Below, piece by piece: positions 32,367 to 43,900 of a DNA stretch of 52,567 bases. The position numbers were made by a program, and so were the translations under genes. The DNA is taken from positions 1-52,567 of the forward strand of contig JBBHKE010002369.1 in the NCBI GenBank assembly GCA_037447655.1. Reading direction: 5' to 3'. The stretch's first letter is position 1. Every line of letters starts with the position of its first letter. This DNA comes from Zygnema cylindricum. Taxonomy: Eukaryota > Streptophyta > Zygnematophyceae > Zygnematales > Zygnemataceae. Below the pieces are notes generated by a model. It was not told where the DNA came from. It made no database searches and was given only the letters and a program-made list of their open reading frames with translations.

Positions 32367-33311
32367 AGGGTACGTCCCCATGTATTAAAGTACATACTTT
32401 TCTCTGTCTTTTTGCCATAAAATTTAGGGAACTTTGAAAAAAACTTTAGCCGTACGAGAAATTCATTTTTACCAAAGTAAAGTGAACGTCAATTCATTCT
32501 TTGGATGTACGACCTGTTTGTCGTTATTTGAACGCATTTTGGCGTTTTCCCCTTTTCGACCCCCGGGCAAGAGAATCCAGCCCAAAAAAAAACTTCATCC
32601 AAAATCACCTCGAGGGGGTGATTTTAGTTCAAGTACCGCCCAAACAGCGAATGAAAAGCGTACCACGCACGCGCCACGCGATTTGTAATTTTTTTGGACG
32701 AGGGAGAGTCCTCGCTATTTTTCTCCGCGCACGTCACGCGCTATGTACGGAAAAAAATTTGCAGGGGTCTCGGACTTCCACTTGCATTCATGGGTCCTTT
32801 GCATAATTTTTCGCCGTCGGCGCCTCTCCTCTCTCCCCCTCACACTATCGCTTGTATCTCACACTTTTTAGAATGAGACACGACAATATTGGTATAAAAT
32901 GAAGGATCTTCAAAAAATATATATTTTTTTGATTTTTTTTAGGTTTTTATTTAATGGCAAATCGAGTGAGAAAAGTAGAAAAAGCGAAATAGGGAAACCA
33001 TGGCGGAAAGTTCTTGAATTCGTGACGTCGACGTTGTCACAAGTGAGCATGACGTCACAACGTCACCAAACCTTAAACATTTGCAATTTCATAAAAATCT
33101 AGACGTCTACAACTGTCGCTATTTTTGTTGGCGTCACCAATCGTAGGAAGTTTCGCAGTCGCCTTCAATCGTCACAAGTTGTACCTACGTCTACAACCCA
33201 AAGTTCCGATTTCATTTTCGCACATTGGGACGCTCTTCAAAGTAGTACGGCGAATCTTCACTATAGTCCAAAATGCTTTATCAAAGTACAGATTACATGG
33301 GGACGTACCCT
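32367..33311. mobile_element. TIR element, best-preserved copy
   Basis: 945 bp with near-perfect ends AGGGTACGTCCCCATGTA and TACATGGGGACGTACCCT. A repeat AAATCACAA lies just outside each end (2-3 bp offset on the left), compatible with a 9-bp target duplication of Mutator type. No transposase; non-autonomous. Confidence 0.85.
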
Positions 33312-34030
33312 AAATCACAATCTGATTCAACTTGATTATTTAATAAGCGGACAAACGCTTGTTTCCTCAGGATTGCCAGCCGACATGTACTTTTGTTACG
33401 TACACGACAAGTGCTACCGTCAACGTGGTCCAATCAGAAGCGAAAGGCGGTTATTGTTCGTCTGATCGAAAAATCCAGCTGCGATTAATTTATAACCGTA
33501 TAGGATCATTCCAGTGTTTCGGCTTATAACTTAAATGATTGTACGGATGGAGGTTACTGCGCGTACGGCGCACATAGGGATATTTTATTCTTTTCTTGTC
33601 GTTTCCGAAAAGCTCTTCCACATACATTTCCTTCGCTGTCCTTTTCGCGCGTCTTTTTCCAATAAGTCAGAGTAAAAGAGAGTCGCCAGGTGTCCTAGTT
33701 TGGTCCGTACAGCGCTGTTATGTACCGTACTGTACGGACTGAGCTATAGTCTTTCGTTTCAAGAAAGCTTCCTCTGGCCCTCTTTTTGCCTCGTCCTCTT
33801 CGACTGAGAGCGTTGTTCCATTAGGCGCTCTGTAAACGTCAAAAATTCGTTTACTGAGGCGATCGTTCCATTGTGTCGGGTCAGTAACCGACATTTGTTT
33901 TGCGTGGCACATTTTTATTGGTTCACGTAATAGATGAATACGATTCTGGTAATCTTCAAAGAATCTCTGAGAGCAAATTGTGACCACATATTTGTACCAG
34001 CGAAAGGTGAAAAGTGACTTGTACGACGTA
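33312..34030. other. Upstream region with an unrecognised minus-strand frame
   Basis: The frame 33987-33718 (minus, 89 codons) encodes RFFEDYQNRIHLLREPIKMC and WNDRLSKRIFDVYRAPNGTT. Its composition looks coding-like and less AT-rich than its surroundings, but I recognise no family. Part of it (33900-34030) is repeated at about 21770-21915. It could be a captured gene piece. Confidence 0.35.
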
Positions 34031-34480
34031 TTGAATTAAATATGTACGGTCGGACGAAACGTAAGATATGTAAAAGCGTACGAAAATGTCAGAATGGTAA
34101 GTGGATACCAACAGAAGCGTGAAACAATATCTTCCGTCAAAGATTTTCTTGCGGCTTCCGGTGGCCTCGCATCCTCCCTGGCGGAAGGCACATGTCATAT
34201 GCGACGTGTACCCATCTGGTCGCGCGGTCGTCGTGGATATTTGTTCACTTTTCCACGAGGCACGACGGTATTCGTTCAGGCGCTGAGAATTGACCTACTC
34301 CGGGTCACTTGTTGCGAACTGAAAGTGTCAGACGACGGCGTATCCGATAATGCATCCGACGGTCCACGTTTACGCCCATAAACGTGGAGAATCAAATCCC
34401 TCATTCAGTAGCCTTGTTTTTCTGACATTTTTTTTTCTTTGGTACGGCACTGTACGAAACAGTACGGCTTTCAGTAAACA
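34031..34480 (+). repeat. Uninterrupted paralogue of 21790-21915 plus 23452-23865
   Basis: It carries the same sequence without the two TIR insertions. The plus frame 34094-34381 encodes FTFPRGTTVFVQALRID then TCCELKVSDDGV, conserved in the other copy. The product is unknown. Confidence 0.7.
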
Positions 34481-34948
34481 ACGTCATTTTTCCCCTAATG
34501 GAACCTTGCCCTGAGTCAAAGTCAAAGAGAGTTGCTTTTGCCCTTATTTTGTCACGTAGTCGTCTTTTGTTATTTAGCGAAATGCCTATTTAACAGTTGC
34601 AGAGTTTACTGCTTGAATCTCCCTTTGCATGTTAAAGAGTTGAAAGAAGCTTGAGAGTGGAAAGAACATTTGTATGAGACAACTTTCGCCCATAATACAT
34701 TGCTTCTCTTTTGGCCGATTGTTCTTTTGTCGTTTGGTAAACGCTTTCGCTTTTTTTGTCGTGTTCCTTTCGATTGTTTTCTGAGTCCGTATTTCGATCC
34801 TATTTTATCTCCCGTCGCCGCTCCTCGCGTGCGCTTCCTCCGCCGCCTCTCCCTCCGGTCCCGTCGCGCCAGTTTGGCCTCGGAGCTGACTCGCCAGGGT
34901 GTGCACACTCCGCGGCGGCCCTCGTGACGCGTGGCGCCCCTGGAAGCC
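34481..34948 (+). promoter_or_regulatory. Upstream region and 5' leader of the protease gene
   Basis: Bases 34800-34948 are strikingly GC- and CpG-rich (CGTCGCCGC, CGCCGCCTC, CGCGGCGGCC) against an AT-rich window, as expected of a 5' leader or promoter-proximal island. I see no clear TATA box. An upstream ATG at 34670 opens an 85-codon frame that ends at 34927, before the chosen start at 34949. Confidence 0.45.
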
Positions 34949-37900
34949 ATGGCTCCCCTGGCACGCCACGTGGCAGTCTTGTTTGTTCTTCTCGCATTCT
35001 GTCGTGAGAGTTTGGTGTATGGATCGAGTGTAAAATCGTGTTCTAACGTTCTTCGGCTTAAACCAGCCGATACTTGCCCATCCTTAAAGAGACTCTTCAC
35101 AACTTGTACGTTTAAAGAGGCGAATGGATTTCCCTGTACGGCAATGAGGCTGCGAGCCATTCAGAGAAGCTCAAAGCCATATGTCTGCCTTTGCAAGTGA
35201 GTGAAACAGAAAAAGGGAGGTAGAATTAGGGTCATAAATTTTTTGAGTTTTTTTTTTCTTCATTTTATTTTTATCAACGCATTGCCTAATTTCTATGTAA
35301 GTTTAGTAATTATTTTTCATATCCCAGAAAATCACTTTTCTTTTTAATAGTGACCCCTGTCGCACTCCTCCCTCCCCTTTTCTCTTGAACCAACTAAATG
35401 ATAAGCAAGTGAGTGAAACAGAAAAAGGGAGGTGGAATTAGGGTCATAAATCTTATGCGTTTTTTTTTTTCTTCATTTTCTTTTTATCAGCGCATTGCCT
35501 AATTTCTATGTAGGTTTGGTAATTAATTTTCATATCCCAGAAAATCACTTTTCTTTTTAATAGTGACCCCTGTCGCACTCCTCCCTCCCCTTTTCTCTTG
35601 AACCAACTAAGTGATGAACTTGTGGTTTATTATAATTTTTTTATTTCCCTCCTTGGATGCATGTTCTAATTTGTGGAAAAATCTGGAAATTATAGTTTCC
35701 ATTTAGTTGTGGATTTGAAAATAAAAAATATAAAAACACTTAAATCATCTTTATATGCAATCTAAAAAATGTAAGGAATAACATTAGATATCTTTCTGTA
35801 AGTTATGAACGCAGGATTGGATTATTTTAAACACTTGTCAATTTGGAAAATTAAAAGCTTTAAAAAAATATTAAATTGTATCCCAAATTAATACTTTATT
35901 GCTTCGTGAAAAGTCCTCTTTATAAGCAGTCTACAAAGTGTAAATTTGAGAGGAGGAAGAGAAAGAAGATGGGACAGGGAGAGGGCGTCATAGGGAGGAT
36001 AAAGGGGAAGAAAAGGGGAAGGAGAAGAAAGGCTAAGGAGCTTAGGGAAGCGTGCAAGGAAAGGGGGAGGCGGTGAGGGGAAATAGAAGTTGAGGCAAGC
36101 TTGATGTGAAAACGACAAGGAAGGGAAGGGAAGGGAAAGGAAAAGAGAGGAGAGAATGAGCATGAGGAAAATGGTAGAAATTTCCTTGTAATTTTATTAC
36201 AAAGAAAGCAAACATTCTTTCTTTCTTCCTTTATAAGAATAAGCAACCAATAACAACCAACCTCCATATTTAACAAAGGGAGACAGGTGTAATATCATGT
36301 CTTCCGATGAGACTCACAGATAGATATTTATCTTCAATGCATTTTTTTTTGATTTTTTCTTGTGCAGGAAAGGGCCATTGACAATCAATACAGAACAAAG
36401 TAAGTGAATCTTCAATTTCCTTTCATCCGTTTTACTTGTTTAACTATTTGGTTTCTTTTTGAGCACACTAAAATAAGTTTGCAATCACGTGTTAATGTAA
36501 TTTGTCATAAATTACGAGGAAGTGCTCACCAAAGGGAGGTAAGATTGATTTCTCGGTGATTAGGAAATGCGCTATTGGCCATGATGAAGGGGCTCCCAAA
36601 ATATGCCAAAATATCTCCGTTCAGTTCATGGACAGGAACTGATTGTTTAAAGTGGGAAGGAGTTAAATGCGATACCTCAGGCCGAGTGACTCGTCTGTAA
36701 GTGTTTCACCTGAATGAGCATGGATTTATATTAGTGACCAACATTATTTAGTATGCCTAGGTTTGAAAATAGTAGCTAAGCTGTTTTCTTGTTCCTCGGC
36801 TGGGCGGAGATGAAAAAAGTTGAAGGGGAAATAAATCTGTTAAAGAAAACATTAGAATGTGTACCTTAAAAGCTAAGTGTATTGGAGCTAAATACTGGAA
36901 ATACAAAGGGCCCGTTTTGACATTTGTAATATTTATTGGCAAGTATAGCAGAATGCTAAAAGCTATTATTTGCGATTTTGTACATTAAAGATGAAGTCAT
37001 GTTAAACATAGGGGAGATAGATGGTAATCATGTTTCACTTGAAGGAGAAGAAATACAACAAAAACATGGAAATGGCTATTGTAATGGGTAGGTAGAGTGG
37101 TCTGTGTCGACTCGTGTGAAACAAACGAAAGAGAAACAAAAATACAAAATGTTGACTATAGTGATAAAAGTGGAATACAATGTTGATTACCTCTCTAAAA
37201 CGTGATTTGTCCCCAATGCGAACTAAACACAATAACCTAAATGTACAAAAGGCGTGTACACCTATATGTCTGCTGCTGGTTTGGTATTTTCTTCTTTTTT
37301 TCGTAGATGTATTTAATCAGGAGTTGAGCTACAAGAACGGTTGAAAACGAGGGAGAAAGAGGGGAAAAGAGGGAAGGAACGATATTCAATGACATCCTTA
37401 TCTTATTGTCAAATAGTCAAAGACATTGCATGTTTGTGTAGTTATGTATTTCTGTTTTGAATCATAATATATTGAATTTATCTACAATGATTCTGTCCTC
37501 ATTGTCGGATTATATTCAAGTTTTATCACAAAGCTTCCTATAATTGGGTATTAATGGTGTCTCTAAACTTGTCCATATATGATGCTACATTTGTTTGCAA
37601 ATTTTCAGGTGCACAATTTGATAGTCCCTTTGTGCACCCGCATGGCTTATATCGGAGCAAAGATTAATGGCCATTCCTCTTCAAAAAATTACTGTGTTAC
37701 AGCTCTTTAAATGGACTTGGCTTGGACACCTCGTTAACCAGCTTAATGGTTAACATCGTCAAACTACCAGATCTCTCTACTTTGTAAGTGGCTTATTTTT
37801 ACCGTGTTTCGTCAACGGATAGAACAAGTACTATACCCGTACCTTGTGCTTTCACTTAAATCTATTCATTAGAATTGAACCTAGAAAATTACAATATTCT

Positions 37901-40900
37901 TGATTGAGGCTGGTAATTTGAGTGCTTTGTCTTTGCCCAAATAATAGCGTATCATTTGTCTTTGCATAGACCAAATATTTTGATCGCCAATTTGTTGTAT
38001 CCTTGGGAAAAAAATTTTACACGCTATCTAAATGCGCCTTTTTTTCCAAACATGGAATGTATGTTGTAACAAGGTGAAGTCCAAAATTATCTGTCACGAA
38101 TTCAAAAACAGGATGCTGACCAGAGGCTATAAACGTTCATCTTACAAGACTAAACTTTTTGTGATTACACAACCTACCCCGTAGCGTGTCATAGACATTG
38201 ATATATACAAAATAACAAACTATGTAGAGTTTCAGATAACTTTCGCAACCATAATTGTTGTACAAAAAACAAAAACCACATAATTTTATTATACGAGGTT
38301 CAATTCTAATTCAACATGAGATAATGCTTACATAATTATGTCACGAGAACTTTTCTCAACAATGTCAAACATAAGGCGTTTAAACTTGCTTTTATTAAAA
38401 ATTCCTTTCATTTTTGCAGGGACTTGTCCAACAACAAGATTACAGGTGCATTGCCAACATCAGTTGCCAATCTGCAATATCTTGAGACTTTGTGAGTGAC
38501 CTATAGGAGTTTTTCCGATTCATCAGACCACACTGACTATGCTGTTGAAAATGTGACCCATTTCAGTTTCATTCGTATGCATAATATTTCACTGTTTGTT
38601 TTCCTTGGGAAGTGTTATCTAAACTGCCAAAAGCCCAAGCACAGTACTACAAACAACTATGTATACTATTTAGATTTTCACATTGATTGTTATATGCCGG
38701 GGTTTGATAATTAGAGATGTTTATAATTTGATTAAGATATTCTTCTGGTCTTTTATACAACATAAATGTTGAGAATCTTTTACGTAATGCAATTTTTTTT
38801 AGCTTTTTAATACGACATAACGCTTCCATAGTTATATCACGAAAACTTTTCTCAACTATGTTAAACATAAGACCTCTAGATTTTATTTTATCTAAAATTC
38901 CTTTCACTTTTGCAGGGACTTGTCCAACAACAAGATTACAGGTGAATTGCCAACATCGTTTGCCAACCTGCAATATCTTGAGACTTTGTGAGTGACCCAT
39001 ACTGAATTTTTCGAAAATAATATATTTTATAAAACATTCATCGCCATGGTAGTGAGTGCTCAAAAGCGTCATTTCCTAAAAAAACAGCGCTGTCGAGAGG
39101 CTTCACCATCTTATAATCACAGAGGAGTTTTGTTTTTTGTAATTGATAAATACAGACATACTTTGATGTGAAGAACTTGATACTCTGCAGTTTTATTTGT
39201 ATGCATTTCATTTTACTCTTTATTTCCATATTAACAATCGTACAAATTGTCAAAATAGAAAACGCAGTACTTCAAAGAACTGTATATGCTATTCGGAATT
39301 GCACATTAATTGTTTGATGCGGAGGTCGGACAATTAGAGCTCTTAATGAGTAGATTCGGATCTTCTTTGAGATTATGGGTCTTATTATACCATCAAATTT
39401 TCCCAAATTTGTGTCATGATATAACGTTTACACAAGGAATTTTTCTCAACAACGTTAGATATAAAACATGTAACTTCATTTTATCTAAAACTGCTTTCAT
39501 TTTTGTAGGTATTTGTCGAACAACACGATTACAGGTGGATTGCCAACATGGATTGCAAACCTGAAAAATATTCAAACATTGTGAGTTTTCTATGTCCAGT
39601 TTGTGAACAGACTTCTGTGGTTTCAACCACGGCGGTATGTCTTTGTCCGATTTATAATTTAGATTCAAAACTGGTCGTAATGTTTGATTTTTTTCTATAA
39701 GGAAAACTTGTCATTGATCTTGAGTATACTCGTCGAAATGTCATGTCACTCCTTGGTCAACACGTGGGTACCTTATTTGTAATTTTTCCATGTGTAGATC
39801 AGAAGGTCAATTTAATTTGGAAGTTATATCATCAGTTTCCTCGTCTATTCGGTCAATGTCCAGCTCTGGTGTTAACCTATATTTTTGGGGTCACTTAATG
39901 AACAGTTGTTAGAGTATTCGACATTGTATCACCTGAAAATGCCACGTTGAAAATGTTACCTAGATAAGTCATACTCTTAACTAGACATGAAGAAAAAGGA
40001 AACATTTTTCAAGTTATCTGATTTAATCATCGTGATCAATGACATCAAAAATTTGGAAGAGCGTGAAATGTTTGTTATTCGGACCTCAGGTGACTTATTC
40101 GAAATAGCTAAGGAAAATGAGTTTCCACATTTAGAGGAGTATTTTTGATGAAGCAAAAATGCATATTGAATTGGTATGAAAGCCTGATCACCCATCACTC
40201 GCTTTTTTGTTAATTCCATCCCTAGGCAAGGTAGAGTTCATATTTATTTGTAATCTTCTGTTCAAAATGATACCGTGATATTTTTTCAAACACTAAATAG
40301 CATGGGCCCACCCTAAAGGATATTTCACTTTCTCCATTGTTGTGTGCCCTATTTAACCTCATCCTGATGTAGCCAACCTGCAATATCTTGAGATATTGTG
40401 AGTTACCTATACTGAATTTTTGAAATTAATGTATTTTGTACAACATTCATCGCCATGGTAGTGAGTGCTCAAAAGCGTCATTTCCAAAAATATTAGCTCT
40501 GTCGCGAGGCTTCACCATCTGTTATAATCACAGAGTGTTTTTTTTTTGTAATTCATAATAACAGACAGAATTTGATGTGAAGAATTTGATACTCTGCAGT
40601 TTTATTTGTATTCATTTCATTTTACTCTTTATTGTCCATATCAACAATCATCCTAACTGTCAAAATAGAAAACGCAGTACTTCAAAGAACTGTATATGCT
40701 ATTCGGAATTCGGAATGTAAGGGTATTTGACATTGTATCACCTGAAAATGCCACGTTGAAAATGTCACCTAGATAAGTCACACTCTTAACTACACATGGA
40801 GAAAAAAAAAACATTTGTCATTTTTCTGATTTAATCATCATGATCAATGACAAATCAAAAATTTGGAAGAGCCTAAAATGTTTTATATTCGGACCTCAGG

Positions 40901-43900
40901 TGACTTATTCGAAATTGCAAAGGAAAACGAGTGACCGTATTTAGAATAGGATCATTTTTGATGAAGCAAAATTGCATATTGAATTGGTATGAAAGCCTGA
41001 TCACCCATCACTAGCTTTTTTGTTAGTTCCATCCGTTGGCAAGGTAGAGTTTATGAACATCTATTTATAACTCTTCTGTTCAAAATGATACCGTGATATT
41101 TTTTCAAACACTAAATAGCGTGGGGCCATCCTAAAGGATATTTCACTTCCTCCATTGTCGTGTCCTGGTTAACCTCATCCTGATGTAGCCGTTGGATTCT
41201 CAAAGATAAGATGTATAAGCGTTCTTTTTTGTGTTGATTCATTCAATGATTTAAAAGTTGCCTAAACGGTAAGAGCTAAAACGGACCTTTGGAAAACACA
41301 AAATCTGCATTTTAAGTCTGTTCTTAACCGAATGCCAAAATAGGAGAAATGTACCAATTTGGGAACATAGGCGTCTAGTTTCCTATTTTCGGCATGAATC
41401 GCTAACTTCTTGACACGCCGTTTTTGTTTTTTGTGTTCCTTATATTCTACAACATATGTTGTCATGTTAGTTTCTCAAAATAGTACTGCGAGACTCTTTT
41501 TAATGTACTCCGCGTTTAATTTGTACCGTTAGCTTGCTATTTTCTTTAGTTGTTTTGTATTATTTCTGCAATTTTAGCGTAATATTTGGCTCCTTTCCTG
41601 AAATGATTGGCAGTGTGACGAATCTCTACTACTTATATCTTTCCTACAAGTAGCTAAGTTTCAGGAACTTCTTCCCTTATTGTATCTTTTAATGGCTTCT
41701 TTTTCTCTAACATTGTTTATTTGGTCTTTTCCTTCGATGGTTTACTCAAGCATGTTTATCCTTTTTCAATTGTTGGTGGATCTCTGTGCAAAAACATGTT
41801 ATAAGGCTAAACGTTAGTTCAACAACGTTAAGTGATCTCATCTTCTCGTCTCTGTTAAAAAACATCCTGAATGTTGTTAAGTTTTACTCTGATACACTTC
41901 CAAATTTAGCAATTCAGCATTAAAAAGTTAGCTATATGCATTTTTTATAACGCTATTCATGGGATTTGCACCTAAAATTCCACCCTATTCCCTGAAGAAT
42001 TTTTCTTAGTTGAAAATGAAAATAAATGACTCTGGTGGCATGCTTACAGAGATTTATCTTACAATCGACTTGTTGGCTCTATACCGACATCTATTGGCGA
42101 CATCCCATATCTCTCTGAGCTGTGAGTTATTTCTATTATGAATGTTTTGTACTTTGTTTGCTTACTACTTCATACATTGCTAGTTGACAACCCTTTTGAC
42201 AGTTTGCTTGTTTTTAGACCCGTTGTTCATCCTTACCTTGCAAATACAAAACCTGGAGATTCTCATGTATTTTTTTGTAGAACGTACTTGGTCTTCGACA
42301 TCAGTGTTTTAGATTGAAAAAGCAGGTATAGGAAGTATTTTTCACGTAGGCTACAAAAAACTGGGTTTTAGTGTGACAACTTCGCCAATTGTATACAAAA
42401 ACGATGTTTCACTTTTCATTCCATTTTCAGAACTTTCCTAAGAATATCAAAACACTCAATAAACTTGGAAAAAACGGTCAGAAAAATGTCTCTATTAGTG
42501 AAGGAAATGAAATATGTGTGGCTAAATTGTGAAATGTGGCAAGGATTTACGGTAGAATCCTACAAAGGAAAAATGACACGTCGCACCTCGACAAAGTTGG
42601 TCCATTTTCAATAACTGGTCCACATTCTGCTAACTCGGTTGTCGGATTTGACAGACAAATTTCAGCTTTTAACTAGAAGTAATCTGAAATAGTAGTGTTC
42701 AGTAATTATGGTTTTCTACTAGAAGAAAAAACCTGAAATATCCTTTGGTATACTACGTAATAAACGGGCGTATGAATATCGGTCATACTGATGCTACTTT
42801 TGTACTCTCCTACCCTGTTTCTAACTCAAACCTTTTTGTAACAAATGCTATGAAAATTTACTTCACGGTTGCATTTGTACTTTCTAAGACACCTATTTTT
42901 GGCATTCGACTACAATGTATTTAACATGGGTGATAATAAGAGTAACAATGCCGAAAACTGGGGACAATACTCAATCTTTCTATAACTAAGCTAGGGTTAT
43001 CACCGTTCAATGGTGTTGTGCAGATATTTAAACGACAACCTTCTGAGTGGTCCACTCTTGCTTCAAATTGATATACAGACTAGTTGGTATGATTCTGAAT
43101 TGACATTTGACTTCAAAAACAATTTTTTCTCTGGAAATCCTTCTCTCTTTGTCGATGAAAGCATACTGGATGATTGCAGTATAATTTCTGGCAATTGTTT
43201 CGACTTAAATTCAACTCTTTTGCGAAATTGCACACAAGCACCTCAGAGGTCCAACTCCGAATGTTCACAATTTTGCGACGCTCTCCAACCCATGGGAGCA
43301 TGTGGAGGCCATGGCATATGCCCCGGATTAAACGGCTCATGCACTTGCGAACCTGGATATGCAGTCGAATTTTTACCGAACACGTGCACTTTTGGTAGGC
43401 CTTCTGGGTGTCCATTTATCCACACTCTACAAGCACTTTTAGCCTCTCATTTCTAACCCCACTTTTAACCCATTCTTATGTCACGGAAATGTAAGCTCAT
43501 GAACGTCCTAGCATATGATGAGAATGTCCATACACATTGTAGCAATATCATGGAGATTCTTCTACGGTCTTCTTTTGGTTTATTTTTGTACAGTTGTCAG
43601 AAAAAACAGGTGTATGAAAACCACCTTGTTTCGTAAACAAAACTGAAAATTCCGCCAAACCAAAATTTCAGAGACCTGTTCAACCATGTATAACATGCAT
43701 ATTATAGAACCGGTGTTACAGCACTGAAGTGGGTGGGAGACATTTAAGAGTTGAGAAAAACAATGGAGTCTGAGGGTATAAACTGGTTTGAGGATCAAGA
43801 AGGATTTTGAGAGCAATGGATTCTGGGTGTAAAAAATGGTTTGAGATCTAATAAGGGTTTTGAGAATAGTGGCTCTGAAACTAATCTGATATGCTCCAAG

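Noticed and set aside
34606-35160. 184-codon minus-strand frame opposite protease exon 1
   Set aside because: It overlaps the signal-peptide exon and the GC-rich leader; Arg/Lys-rich composition is typical of an antisense shadow.
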